NCBI GenBank assembly: GCA_011316305.1
Contig: SAUG01000008.1
Coordinates: forward strand, 141,562-205,561
Length of the DNA stretch: 64,000 bases
Direction of reading: 5' to 3'
Source: Rusavskia elegans
Lineage: Eukaryota; Ascomycota; Lecanoromycetes; Teloschistales; Teloschistaceae
Below are positions 33,814 through 45,757 of this stretch, piece by piece. The first letter of the stretch is position 1; each line of letters opens with the position of its first letter. The notes below the pieces were generated by a model, which was given only the letters and a program-made list of their open reading frames with translations, ran no database searches and had not been told where the DNA came from. The translations under genes were made by a program, and so were the position numbers.

Positions 33814-34345
33814 GATACCCGCTGAAGTATTAGAGCATCACGATGCTGTGAGCTCAATGCGCAAGAGATGACGCGTTTGCTGTACTAGTTGTTGCGAAAA
33901 TGAAGCTTTCGAAACCAAGAATCTTAGCAATTCATTCTTCCCAAAACAGCAGCCTTTTTGTTATTGGAAAATCAATCGTGTTAAGGGTGGACAACAGTCG
34001 GTACCTTGATGTAGGCTATCGTCCTGCTGATTGCTTAGACGTCGCTGTACGGCTGCTACATGCGTAATATCAATGGTGCTCTGTTGATCATATCCAAGTG
34101 TAAATGCGGACAGGAACGTTTTCGAAAGCTTTTTGCAAGAGCTAGCGCCGTGCGCGTTAGACGCGTGTGGCTTGGCAACTTTAACTACATCCAATGCGGA
34201 AAGAGGCGCCACACGAACTTGTCTTCACAACTCCAAAGATACAGGCGCCTTCTGCAAATTGGATTTCAAGCAGAGCGGTTATACATGAGTGTGTTAACAT
34301 GTGATTGGATTCGCCCTTGAGGGTCTCTAGACTACCATATCCAAC
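33814..34345. other. Divergent Orc6/Dbr1 promoter
   Basis: 532 bp between divergent genes, with two ACGCGT boxes (33871-33876 and 34161-34166). No gene seen. Confidence 0.6.
33871..33876. promoter_or_regulatory. MluI cell-cycle box upstream of Orc6
   Basis: ACGCGT lies 58 bp upstream of the Orc6 ATG. It is a candidate MBF site; a second copy stands at 34161-34166, 180 bp upstream of the Dbr1 ATG. Confidence 0.4.
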
Positions 34346-36121
34346 ATGCGGATTGCCGTGGAAGGCTGCGTAGGTCCGTTTGTGCTTTCAATTGTACATT
34401 ATCTGACGTGGTTACCCAGGGTCATGGCACGCTCCATGCCATCTACGCCTCGGTCGAGAAGACCTGCCAGATTCACGGCTGGAATGGCGTAGATCTTCTC
34501 ATCATAGGTGGTGATTTCCAGGTACATTCATTCACCAGGACTGATCCTTGTACCAAAGCTGCGATAGTAAGGCGTCCAGGCAGTCCGAAATTCCTATGAT
34601 CTAAACGCCATGTCTGTTCCACCCAAATATAGGGCAATCGGTGATTTTTATGAATACTACTCTGGTGCTCGTGTCGCACCGTACCTTACTTTGTTTGTTG
34701 GTGGAAACCATGAAGCCAGCAACCATCTTTGGGAGCTCTACTATGGAGGCTGGGTAGCACCCAAAATCTACTACCTAGGAGCAGCGAACGTTGTCAACTT
34801 CGGCCCGCTACGGATCGCAGGCCTTAGTGGGATCTGGTCAGGACCTGATTACAGGAAGCCTCACAGTGAAAGACTGCCGTACGACTTTAAAGAGCTCAAG
34901 AGTATCTACCACCAGAGAGAATTAGACGTAAGGAAGCTATTGCAGCTTAGGACTCAAGTGGATATAGGTATCAGTCACGATTGGCCAAGGAAAATCGAAT
35001 GGCAAGGAGACTATGAGCAGCTCTTCCGCTTCAAGCCCCATTTCGAGTCAGATGCGAAGACTGGCAGGCTGGGAAGCCCTGCTGCCAGATATGTAATGGA
35101 CAGACTGAGACCTAAATGGTGGTTTGCGGCTCATCTGCATTGCAAATTTTCGGCCGCTGTCACCTATAATCGAGAAACCGACACCACTCCTGGCAAAAAA
35201 TCTCCTATGGTCGTAGATGCACTCTCTCCTAATGAGGACATGCATCACACGGATGAGATCAACCTCGCGTCGAAGATAGGACAATCACCGAAGGCAGAGG
35301 CATTTTCCCCCCTGGCGAATGTTCGCAACGACGACGAGATTGACCTTGACATGGACGATGCTAGTTCATCGACTTCGCAGCCTACAATTGTGAAGTCAGC
35401 AACGAATCCTGTACCCCAAGAAGACTCAACAGTAACAAATGTTGTCCCCTCAGATCTCCGTGCTCAACTACCAGCTTCATTCGCTCGGCCAACATCAGCA
35501 GCGGCAGCAACTGCACCCAGTATGGCTCATCCCGAAGCTATCAGCAACAGCAGCACACATTTCCTCGCACTTGACAAATGTCTCCCAAACCGTAGATTCC
35601 TCCAGATGCTGGAGATAGACCCTATCAGCAAGTCATCGCCCATTGCAAAGAGTGCACCATATAGCTTCACTTACGATAAAGAATGGCTCGCCATCACCCG
35701 CGCCTTTGCCTCCATCAATCCCCTCAATTCTCATATACCACCGGACGAAGGTGAATCCCATTACCGTACGCTCATCGAGACCGAAGAAGCCTGGATCGAG
35801 AAGAACCTAATCGAGGCCGACAAGATGGTCATTCCGGAGAATTTCGAGACGACAGCGCCGATCTATGATCCTAGCGTAGGTCTCCACCCAAGCGAACACC
35901 CGAAGGAGTACACGAGTCCGCAAACAGTGGCTTTCTGCAAGCTACTGGGGATTGATAATGTCTTCGATTGCAATGAGGAAGATAGGGATGAGAGAAGGTT
36001 GAAGGCACCTCCTGCAGACAGCAACAGCAGTGGAGGAAGGGGTGGAGGTGGAGGAAGAGGCAGTGGAAGGGGATTTGGCGGCAGAGGACGGGGGAGAGGG
36101 AGAGGAAGGGGTTACCGCTGA
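34346..36121 (+). CDS. DBR1: Lariat RNA debranching enzyme Dbr1
   Basis: A metallophosphoesterase that cleaves the 2'-5' bond of excised intron lariats in the nucleus. Exons 34346-34369, 34420-34521 and 34580-36121 give 555 residues. The first coding exon encodes only MRIAVEGC; splicing gives CGHGTLHAIY. Metal-binding motifs are in order: GDFQAVRNSYDLNAM across intron 2, GNHEASN, SHDWP and HLHCKF. The lariat loop region (YGGWVAPKIYYLGAANVVNF) is intact. A low-complexity middle precedes the conserved C-terminal DBR1 domain (FLALDKCLPNRRFLQMLEI). The protein ends in an RGG-like Gly/Arg tail of about 30 residues. Confidence 0.95.
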
Positions 36122-36271
36122 GATTGAAGTATGAAGCACGACAGCAAGGTGGCTTCTCTGCTGCAACGAAAGACGCATTTTTGCCTCCCTATCATGCTGG
36201 CAGGTTGCTTCTAGTTGTTTCTTAGAGCTGGTGACAGCTAAGTCTACTGTAACTCTAGTCCGAAAGAGTCA

Positions 36272-37378
36272 TTAGTACCAAATGCTTCTTGTCCGATGAT
36301 GCGGTATTGTTTCCACTGCCTCTAACTCCCTCTCCTTCATGGTATCATATAAGAAAAAATCTATCAGTATTGCATTGACCTCCGCTTTGGGATGCTGCCG
36401 CAGAATTTCCTTCCTAATCAGCTCTACACACCAAATGCTACATCCTCGTAATTGCACCTCCCAGCTCCCTCCGCTCTCTAATTCTTTAAGATTACGTATA
36501 CGCGACTCCAAAGAAGGGCTATACCGCAAACAGCCAAGTGAATGCAACATCTGGGGTATTCTGTAATCGGCGAACATTGTGATGTTGTCTATGTCGTGAA
36601 AACGACCGTAATTTTGACCCTCGAAACAGGCCCAGAGGTCTGCAACGAAGATTTGGGCGCGTTTATAGAAGTGGATGGATCTACTTTCGAAAGTGGCAGT
36701 GTCTTTGAAGCAAGGAAAGTTGATGACCAAGAGATTGACGAGACCGGTGGCTGATTGTTTGGCTTGGTGGACCAGCTGCGGGACTGAGCCGTTGAAATCT
36801 TCCACGAGGATACGCCCGGCTTCACGGACGCAAGCAATCCGCTCGTCTACGAGCGGAATGAGCTCTGGCGTCGCCGAGCGAAAGACGTGTTTGAGCATGT
36901 CGTCCGTACATTCGGTATCATTTGTCCAAAATGAAGGTGTGGTAATTGGGATATCCTCTTCCAAAGCTCTGTGGATGGCAGCGACAAGACTCCAGTAGCC
37001 TGTCCATCGTTGCCCTTGGTACTCGACAGCAAATCTCTGCTGAGGATCTGAAGACTCGGACCAGAAGCAGAAATTCAAGAGATCCATCAAGAAGATGAAA
37101 TTGACGGTCGCTTCGTCTTTCCCCTTTGGGTGCAATGAGTGTTCGGACCACGTCTTGAAACTGTAGCTCTTTTCTTGCATGAGACTCCATATCTGGGCTG
37201 CGGCGGTTTTGGTTCCATGGGTGTCCAGTGCAACATCGATAGAGTTATGGTAGACATGCTGAGCCCCTTCGAGGACCTCAGTATTGGGGGCCTTCAAGGA
37301 GGATGCATCACTGATGCCTAATGGGTGACGAAGTAGACTTAAAAGCTCCTCATCCGGCTCGCTGTCGGACATGCTCAC
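36272..37378 (-). CDS. Queuosine salvage protein QNG1 (DUF2419)
   Basis: A queuosine-nucleoside glycosylase of the DUF2419/C9orf64 family that releases queuine from salvaged nucleosides for tRNA modification. Single exon, 368 residues. Family landmarks are present: LNFCFWSESSD with the FAVEYQGQRWTGYWSLVAAI block, a PLVDERIACVREAGRIL segment, NFPCFKDTATFESRSIHFYKRAQI, the FADYRIPQMLHSLGCLRYS motif, and the C-terminal IDFFLYD. Fungi do not make queuine, so a salvage role is expected. It converges on Dbr1 with 150 bp between stops. Confidence 0.92.
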   Translation of the reverse strand: MSMSDSEPDEELLSLLRHPLGISDASSLKAPNTEVLEGAQHVYHNSIDVALDTHGTKTAAAQIWSLMQEKSYSFKTWSEHSLHPKGKDEATVNFIFLMDLLNFCFWSESSDPQQRFAVEYQGQRWTGYWSLVAAIHRALEEDIPITTPSFWTNDTECTDDMLKHVFRSATPELIPLVDERIACVREAGRILVEDFNGSVPQLVHQAKQSATGLVNLLVINFPCFKDTATFESRSIHFYKRAQIFVADLWACFEGQNYGRFHDIDNITMFADYRIPQMLHSLGCLRYSPSLESRIRNLKELESGGSWEVQLRGCSIWCVELIRKEILRQHPKAEVNAILIDFFLYDTMKERELEAVETIPHHRTRSIWY

Positions 37379-40300
37379 TTAGATTGAAGCAAGGGAACAA
37401 TTGAGAGACGACGGGGGATACGAAAGATATTTGTCGCACATGGAGTGGCCAACATTCAATAAAGAAAGTAAGCGAGCAAGGAAGGTCTTATACTACCGCA
37501 ATTCAAAGGCTACGGTACTGTATGTCACTCTGTCAGACTGAATGAGTGTCCGGCTTAGCCTTTCCTCTGGTGCTCAGGAGCCAGATTCGTTATTGGTCTC
37601 GTCGTCGGTCATTGAATTTTCAAATTCAATCTCGATCCACGTGACTTACGCGAAAGCGCGCTAGCCGGCGCGTTCGTCTCCTGAAGTCCCAACCGCCTTT
37701 CTATCTTTTCTGTTGATCGGACTTTCAACCAAACACTCGTACCTACCAATGACCGTCATCGCCCCCTTCTCTTCTCCGTTCCAATCCCGGTCGCCCGACA
37801 AGTCTCATCTTCCATCCAATCTCTCGTTCCATCGGAGCGTAATACATCAAACGCAGTGCACCCTCCCCACAGTCCCCCGAGGTCCATCTTCCAGCCTTCG
37901 AGCAAGGAATGTGTCTCAACGCCCCTCGCACGCACCTGCGCACCTATTGCTACAGTCGCCTTCTCGAGCCTCGCAGCACGGTCTCATATGGGATAGCCGC
38001 GACTTCGTGCTCGGTCAGCGCTGCGGTTCCGACCGTAAAGGGTAATGCGGGGAGGATGGATTTTCTCGGAACTTAACCCTAAGTGTTCGTCGGTTTCTAG
38101 TTTCGCGGTCATAGCTGTCGGGGTTTCGGATTAGCTTCTGAACGTCTGATCCTCATGGCTTCACAGCTTACGGATCGGGTTGAAGGGAGTGAAATGAAGT
38201 CCTCACGTCCAGAGTCTCGTCGGAGGTAGTGAGTGGCTGTCCTATGCGCCGAAATTGGTAAGAACCTCTGATGGGGACGCGCGTCAGGGCAGTCTGCTGG
38301 ACATCATGCTCTGGTCATGCATGAGGTGTGTTGTATGGTGCTGTGCGTGCTGCGAGATTAGTGGGAGAGGTTGGATGGTCTGCGTCGGACATCCTCAATC
38401 AGAGGGCTGTCTTTGAGATCTTCCAAAACTCGATGGTTGCATTTGTCCGGTCCCTTTGGTTTCCTTTGCAAAGCCTGGAATGCGCATGCCTCAACTTATT
38501 GAGCTACCGTTGTCTTTTGATCTCGATCACCGCTTGCCTCGGCCTACTCGGTGTGTGGTACTATTCAATCGAATCTTTGGGACGCTTGAAGGACTCAGAG
38601 CACATTCGTTGTTACAGCAACAGTGCCTCACATAAAGACTCAAGGTCGTACGTTTCACCTGAAAACAAGCTTCCTACGGCCAGAGATCCATTCGCCGGAC
38701 TGCACTTTCTCCGACCCGCATTCTACCGTAAGAAGTGGGAAGGAGTTTGGGCTGCGAGGTCTCACCGTATGATGTCTTGTTCAGACTATGCAACCAGACG
38801 CACTTTCGCCAGAAACTGCTACAATGTTGGCACAGCGAGGTCTCGTTTGCTTACACCAGAAATGTACAATCTTGAGGTCCCTTTCTCCCGGTCTCGAGCT
38901 TCGGCAGACGGGTAGGAGGGTTTAGGGCCGGACGTCACGCTCCGGGCAGTCCGGAGACATCCTAAAGATTTAATTGTGGGAACTACATGACTGGGGGGCT
39001 GAGTCTCGAGCGGCAGGGATTACAAGCACAGGATCAGTGGCCCGATATCAACTTCGGAGACATGCGCAGGCCAAGCGAGGGGTGCCGAGTTCACATCCAA
39101 GGATGCTTGCACCATTCGAGTGAAGACGTCTCGTACGCATTCCCAACATCGACAAAACACTTCCCCCAAGAAGTGCCTAAGAGATCCACCCTCGACCCCG
39201 CCCTCGTCACCACAATGTCTTTCTCACGAATGCATCAAGCTCGCCCACAACACCTTCGCCACGGCACCAGCCAGCGGCGTTGAGGATCTCTGAATCCCAT
39301 CTCGACCAGACGCGTCAATCATCTCCTCCTGTGTTCAGCACAAGAGACGACTGGTGAGCGCCGACATTTAGTCTTACATACTTCTCCATCTGCGCCTCTC
39401 AGCAGAAGCTGTGGTGTCGTATGTTCGACGCCCCCTTTTTCTTCCTTTCGGGAAGAAACGGTAGCGGTTTTTGCAGATGTATTTTGTCCGTCTCCGAAAA
39501 CGATGCCCTCCTATTCACTCCGAACGGATGGATGAGAGAGGAAACCAAAAACTTGTCTCTGAGGGTACTGCATTACAAAAAGAGAGATTGCAATTATTTC
39601 CTGCTCTTGCGGGGTTTGGAATTTTGAGACTTGGGTGGTTCTGGTGATTGGAGTGGAGACGAGGATGAGGTTGGTCAAAGTGTGGTTGGTTATGCGGGCT
39701 GGTTGACGGGATGATGGTTCAAGAATTTAAAAGGGCAAGATTGTGAAGGGGAGAAGGCTCGAAGCAGAGTGCTTGCAATATGGTGTTTGGAAGATGACTG
39801 ATTCCGCCAATGACGTCGATATTTCACAATCCGGGAATATTAGCCAGATCAAGGGAAGGACATGGACGTTCGGGTAGGGCCTCTCTTGTGTGAGGATCAA
39901 AGTTTCGTGCTTGTCTGCCCGGGTGATCTGTGCCCTCTTGAGAAACGGTCATTAGATCTGGACTTGCGGATGCGATGCCGGCGACGAGTTGGCGTCTTCG
40001 AGAGGACGGGGAAGTAGCGTTGGAATGGGCCGAGGAGGCAGCGCGTCGCCGTCTCCTGCAAAGGGGGCGGCGGCAGCCATATATTTTATAAGTACCCGAT
40101 CGAGATCTGAAGACATTGGATCGCTGACTACCGAACAGAGAACGAACAGTGCAAAGCCCCCTGTTGGCAGGCATACAGTCCCATGTAAGATGATCTCTAA
40201 GAGGCTGGAGGCTAGCACAGGGGCAACGGTGGCCAATGTGATCCGACAGTACTACTTCTTCGTTCAGAGGGGCCCAGCTGTCAAATTGATCAGAAAGAAC

Positions 40301-40815
40301 TCTGGTGCTGCTAGCCAGTCAATTTCTCTGACATGCTTGACGCATTTCATGTTTCAGACTTCAGGGGTTCAGCCGCCCACCACGCCTGATTAAGTCACAG
40401 CCTGAACTGCAGCAAATTGGGCCCGTCTCCGATATGCTCAACCAAGTAGTCCTCTTCTTACAAAGGGTTTGTCCAAGGAGTTGGCCATTCCAAAAGCTGA
40501 CTGATTTCTTTGGCCGTCAAGTCATGTAGCAACCCGGACAACTGAATCCCCCACTTGCGACAGATGCACTGCATAGCTGCATAGGTAAGCAACACAAGGA
40601 GCACATCGCACCAGTGCATTCTCGCCCAGCAAGTCATCGCACTGCAGCCTAGCCGCCGTGCAATGTCATCTGTATCATGTTCTTGGTGTAACCTACAATG
40701 CCAGCTGAAGTGCTGAACCCAGCTCCCGGGTGGATGGACCCAGTGCCCTCTTTTTTCAATCGATGAGGCATGTGTCCTTTCGATCTGTCAATATTCCCTC
40801 CTCTGATCGTCTCCT
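37379..40815. other. Region without recognisable genes
   Basis: About 3.4 kb. Several frames of 100-195 residues are present, but none shows a known domain. The largest is a 195-residue frame on the plus strand (listed separately). A Pro/Ser-rich 107-residue frame at 37713-38045 could be a short first exon, since a GT donor follows closely, but I find no partner exon. Opposing frames around 39824-40393 look non-coding. Species-specific genes or lncRNAs cannot be excluded. Confidence 0.4.
38328..38915 (+). CDS. Hypothetical protein, doubtful
   Basis: An open frame of 195 residues that I do not recognise. One hydrophobic stretch (CLLISITACLGLLGVWYYSI, about residues 63-82) could be a membrane helix; the C-terminal half is rich in Arg, Ser and Tyr. 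There is no neighbouring exon or family resemblance. It is listed because it is the longest frame in a 3.4 kb gap and could equally be chance. Confidence 0.18.
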   Translation: MLYGAVRAARLVGEVGWSASDILNQRAVFEIFQNSMVAFVRSLWFPLQSLECACLNLLSYRCLLISITACLGLLGVWYYSIESLGRLKDSEHIRCYSNSASHKDSRSYVSPENKLPTARDPFAGLHFLRPAFYRKKWEGVWAARSHRMMSCSDYATRRTFARNCYNVGTARSRLLTPEMYNLEVPFSRSRASADG

Positions 40816-41760
40816 ATGCTTCTCCACTCCACGTTATCACTGTTCCTCTTGTCTGTCGCTGCATTCAGTCCTTCGGGCGAAGGTCCTTGCTACCATATTG
40901 ACGGCTCGATAGACACCGATTCGAGCGCCTGCTATGTCCTCGACTCGGTCGGCGCAAGCATGTGCTGCCTGGACAATGAGCAGTGTCTAGAGACCGGTCT
41001 ATGTCTCGGCTCACCAACCGGTCTTGTTGGACAATACGATAATGACACCTCAATCCGGAGACGTTCGTGTACAGATTACTCCTGGCAGAATGGTGCATGC
41101 GTCGCTATTGCTCCCTGTAAAGTCCCCTTCTCTCCTGCGCGGGTATGAATTCCGTCGTGAACACACGACTGCTGACGCTACATTGCGCCCATAGTCAAAT
41201 CCTCCTCCGCGGTCCAGCTGAGTCGTTGCGCAGACGCGTCATACTGCCCGCGCAGTCCCGACAACGTGAATATGACCTGTTGCGATACTCATCAGGGAAC
41301 AATGGCCGGGCTGGAGCAGGCGCCCATAGCCCCGAAAGTGGTCAGCAGCATTCGTGCAGCTTTGTCGACGACGACCTCACCTCCTTCCTCTGCAGCGCCA
41401 ACCGTCAGCCGCACGCTTGCTTCCGAACCCCCTCGACTGTCCTCCACCTCAAATCCTACAGCGCCCGCGTCTAGCACAAGGGCCAGCAGTGGTCTCAGTC
41501 AGGAGAGCAAGGTGTACGTAGCTTTCCCAACTTCCCATTATTCCTTTCATCAGGGAGGGATTCGGAAAGTAGTTCCGGCATGGAAACGATCCGTCCAACT
41601 GGCCTCACATTTTGGATGCTATACTAATTCGAGGGATTACAGAACCTTAGGCACCGCGCTCCCAACGTTATTCGTCACCGCCGTCGGCCTTTTCTTAGGG
41701 AGGAATTGGTGGAAGAAGAAACAGAAGAGGAAATCACTCGTTCAGAACGCTCAACCCTAA
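40816..41760 (+). CDS. Secreted-type Cys-rich single-pass membrane protein
   Basis: Exons 40816-41142, 41218-41513 and 41643-41760 give 246 residues. A cleavable signal peptide (MLLHSTLSLFLLSVAAFS) is followed by an extracellular Cys-rich domain with about fourteen cysteines (CYHIDG.., ASMCCLDNEQCLETGLC, RRRSCTDYSW, RCADASYCP, MTCCDT), then a Ser/Thr/Pro stalk likely O-glycosylated, one membrane helix (GTALPTLFVTAVGLFLG) and a short basic tail (RNWWKKKQKRK). This matches a broad fungal family of uncharacterised surface proteins. Intron 2 (129 nt) uses donor GTACGT and an ATACTAAT branch site, which puts the membrane helix in frame. A sensor or cell-wall role is only inferred from architecture. 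Confidence 0.75.
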
Positions 41761-42739
41761 AGCTACCAATGTACATGCGCAGAATCCGCTGGTATTTTCG
41801 AGGACTATCGACGAACTTTCCTTCGGGCCAGCTACATGCGTATATCCCATGCACCCACGGTCGTGGATCTAATCTGCCTCACCCCGCCTTACAGCCTCGG
41901 GAATTTGGACCCTACCCGCACATGAAAGAAATAAGGCAGTGTACATATCTTGCAAAGGGAGGTTCGCGCAGAGTAGGACTACCCCGCCAAACCAATCGCT
42001 GGCTCGTCCTCCGTTCTCTAACAAGCTAGCTGTTCGCAAGATCAAGAACGATGCTGCAAGGTGCCCGCCCAGGTTGGGCTGTACTCTCGGACTCAATTCC
42101 CGTCTCATTCTTGTCCAAATTGAGGGACACAAGTCTTATCGCACGATGAAGAAATATCTGGTTGCATAGTGACACGCAGCGCGAGCTCGGCGCTCACGTA
42201 AAGAGTAGCCTTTCCAGCAAAAAGGGCCGGCGTGGTGTCCGAGATAGGGGCTCGTCAGAATAAGAACATGTTGCAATTGGGGGGGACGGTTGGGGGGAAG
42301 ACAGCAACCAAAATACCTGGTGCAAATGATACAGATTCGAGTTACAACAAGGCTATAAATCTGTTGAATATAACGTTTGAACTTCAACGTAAGCAGCCGT
42401 GTAATCATATCTAAGCAATCGTTCAAACTGTATCCTTTCCCAGATTCCAACTGGTGTACGTAATCCCTTCATTGTGATTGATTCTTGCCACGACGAGACC
42501 GGCAGAAGCGCTCACTCAACATAAAGGCACGATCTCACAGACGGATGGCATGTGGGTGCAGATATTCACATTGGGCTGGCGGAATGAAAAGTGATACCAT
42601 CTTATCCATTCCGTTAATCATTTATCCACTCCTCAATCTAGCCCTTCAACACTCGATCAACAAGCATTCTGACACGACAACCTGTAAGCAGCGCCTGTCC
42701 ACCCTTGGTGTACGGCCCCTCTAGTCCAGTCTTCATATA
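41761..42739. other. Intergenic, convergent 3' ends
   Basis: Between the surface-protein gene and Argonaute. Nothing recognisable on either strand. Confidence 0.45.
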
Positions 42740-45700
42740 CTAGATGTAGAACATCTCATCCTTCAATCTATCATGGACTCGAACGTCTTCGTCTGTGGGT
42801 GTTGGAAGTGCAACTTGCCCAGGTCCAGGCATGGTGTAGTGCCGGCTAAGGTAGCATCTGGCGCGCTCACAAACCAGATGTGCGTAGTACACGGGCGTGC
42901 AGATACTGACGGCTTTGGTGGCACGTCCGAAAACATAGCATAGGTTGTGTGTCAGTTCCTCCAATAGATCGGCGTGGGTGCTGAAGCCGTGAGGAAGCTG
43001 CTGCTTGGGGAAAATCTCGTCGAGTACAACATAGTAGTGGGCGGGACGAGCAGTGCCCTGGATGGCGGCGTGGGATTGGAGGAAGAAATCCCAGTTCCGA
43101 GCCTCAGTGACATGACGGTCGACAATAGTCCCGTTCTTTGGATTCCCGTTCTTCTGATCGGTAATATTGGCATCCATTTTCGTAGCGAAGAAGCGAGCAT
43201 TGTGTCGTTTGCCGACAACGACGACGGTGATATTTGGGGGACCATCATTTTTGCCATACCACTCTGAACAGGCTTTTCGCAAGAGCGGTAGTTCCTCTTG
43301 CAGAACCATGTCGTATTGTGTATCGGAAACGCCATCGCGGTAGACCAAGATGTTTCGTGGCAACCGCTTGTTCGTCTTGAGCCAAAGATCGAGACGCGTC
43401 TTGAGCATGACGTCCAGCTTTGACACGCTCTCCTGACGAGCTTTCGACTGGATCCGCAGGTCTGCCGGCCATTGGCCCAGCTGTGCGTCAACGCTGGCAA
43501 CCATGCCGGCCACACTAGGCGCTGTCCCTGCGGATCCTGGAGACGGGTGAGTAACATCGATCCCTACGATCATTGTCGTTCCTTTCGAAATGAAGCCCAG
43601 CTTTGCATTTTCAAGCTTCTGGTTGACGCCACGGCGTTTAAGATTAAACTTGTGTGCCACGTTGGCCATGTACTGAGGATCGTTTTTTCCCAGCTGTGCA
43701 CCAAGGACGCAGACTGTGTGGAGTCCAACCCCTCTGTCGGCGTAATTTTTGATGCGATCGTACAACCATTTTTCCGAAGTTGGCAGAATGATCATAATGA
43801 TATCATGCTGAGGTTGAAGTTTCTGCATCGCAACCGCAAGCGCTCCGTCCCCCGGATCCTTCATCTTAACTACTTCCCATGACGCCGGTCTGGTAACCCT
43901 AATGCCTATGGTTCTCAGTGCTTGGTCAAAGGCCGCCATCAGTGGCTGTATTCGAGATATAGGAATTGGCTCTTTCAGATTGTCAATATACAATATCACA
44001 GCATGCCAACTCCTCAAGGTAGCTCCGATATTGAATCTCAATGGGCCTCTGTTTCTGGTTACCATGTTCCAGCTGCCGGATCCAACGTCTGCTTTTTGCG
44101 TGCCACTCGGCGTGCTGTACTGGACGTCTGGAGATTTTAAGATACGTCCTGGGACCGTAATCATGTTGTTGTCAACATTTACCCCAAATCGTGAAATACC
44201 TCCAACCATGTGAGGCGATAAGCCCACGGCGTTGGGACCGTCCTGATCGATGGATTGTGCATTTACGACAGGTTTTCGTAAAGCAAATTTGATCATCTTC
44301 TCTGTCTGTGATGGGTTCAATCTAGCTTGCGAGATCTGCCCAGGAACGATGTGACAGACTTCGACAGGCAGGTACGACGGCTTCGCAGTGCTCCCGACAT
44401 TGACTACTGGAAAATCGGGGTGCGTTGATATCTGATATGTCACCTGGAAATATTCGGCCACACTGATGTAGTGGCCTCCTGAACTGCTAGCTGGCGATGC
44501 TTCCGGTTTGGAGGTCTTTGTAGAAGACTCGCCTTTAATTTTGCCATTGCTTTTGCCTGCCTTCCACACCAGTGGAGCACGTGGAACGTTTGAGGGACGA
44601 ACTTGAGCATCCGACACCCAGAATTTGACATGATGAGGTCCTGCACCAAAGCTTGCGACTTGAGGTGGATGGCTGTCTTTAGAGCCGTCGTCCGTATTCG
44701 CCAGAGCGAAGATTGTTTTGTCCACTGGAATGATTTGCCCAGCCTCATTTTTCCTCGGCTTGAGATGTGTCGTTCTGACCCGAACGCGTTTCAAGAAGGA
44801 CTGTAGTCTACCCTTGTCCCCTTTCCCAAAAGCTATCATAGACTGTGCCAACATTGTAGGGTTATAGAAAGGAGCGTGAGTGACGTTGACATTCGCTAGG
44901 ATGCGGGTGGTAGCGACCCGTATGCTAGAGAAAAAGCCTCGGACTGCTATCAAGCCAGCTCCTAAAGAATCAGAGGCTGAGGGGGCGACTCCATTGGGAT
45001 GGGGATCCACAACGAAGCTTCTCTGGCCCACGGTGGCGCGGTTTGGACATTGTTTGGCGTAGTGTCCAAGGAGGATATTTAGAGCCTGGAGTATAGGCTG
45101 CTTGTCGAAGGTACCCCCAACATCCGTAGATGTCAAGTATTCGATAAGCTCCGAGACCGCTAACGGCGCTACCCGTGCAATGCTGACTTCCAACAGTGGA
45201 GCATCGACTCGAGCATGATCTTCCAATTCAGCCCGATATGGAATCCGAAGTGGACGAAAGGCCTCGAGGACTTCGGCGCCAAAGGCGACTCGAGACACAA
45301 GTTGGGCTTTGAAGTCGGTGACGATGTCGTTGCGGTAATCTCGTAGTTGTTGACATTCTAGTATGAGTCGAAAGACTTGCTTGAGCTTCTTACCGACAAC
45401 CTGCTTTTCTTCCCGCTTCCCATTGACAATATGAGGCTCGACGACTGTCACGGCGTATCGATGAAGAACAAGATTGGTAGAGGGATCCAATTCAAAGAAG
45501 TTAGCCCACAGTGTTACCCCTTCGCCCCTCATGCCGTAGCCTGGTCGGGGAGGGAATTTTGCGGAGTCGGCTGGGCGGGCTGATTGGAGCTGTTTCAGCT
45601 GAGCATCTTCGGCTTTTGTAACCTCTTGTTTTGGGCAAGGAATGCCTCTTGGAGCGCTTCGACTTATGATGTTAGTATGCGGTTGCTTTCAGGGGTAAGA

Positions 45701-45757
45701 GAACTTACACATAGACGGATACTGGATTCCGGCTCTTCTGTCCTTGGTATCCGCCAT
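42740..45757 (-). CDS. Argonaute (QDE-2/AGO-like)
   Basis: The small-RNA-guided slicer of the RNA interference machinery. The main exon (45645-42740) carries the N domain, linker, PAZ (region of SVAEYFQVTYQ..VNVGSTAKPSYLPVEVC), MID and PIWI domains. The PIWI catalytic residues look complete: Asp in GIDVTHPS, the Glu finger in SKARQESV, Asp in VYRDGVSD and His in PVYYAHLVC, so slicing is plausible. The 930 residues from the internal ATG at 45532 lack the conserved FPPRPGYG start of the N domain, which lies in frame upstream. I therefore propose a short first exon 45757-45709 and intron 45646-45708 (984 residues in total), but several AG acceptors compete and this 5' end is uncertain. Confidence 0.9.

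Noticed and set aside
36030..36120. GGA-rich repeat at the Dbr1 3' end
   Set aside because: Encodes the Gly/Arg tail of Dbr1, common in this type of RNA-binding tail; not a separate repeat.
39824..40393. Overlapping frames of 94-134 residues on both strands
   Set aside because: Gly/Arg/Ser-rich on both strands from GC-biased sequence; no family or signal; cannot choose a strand.
41761..42739. Possible exon continuing the surface-protein gene
   Set aside because: The frame ends naturally after the basic tail; frames beyond have no membrane or Cys-rich content.
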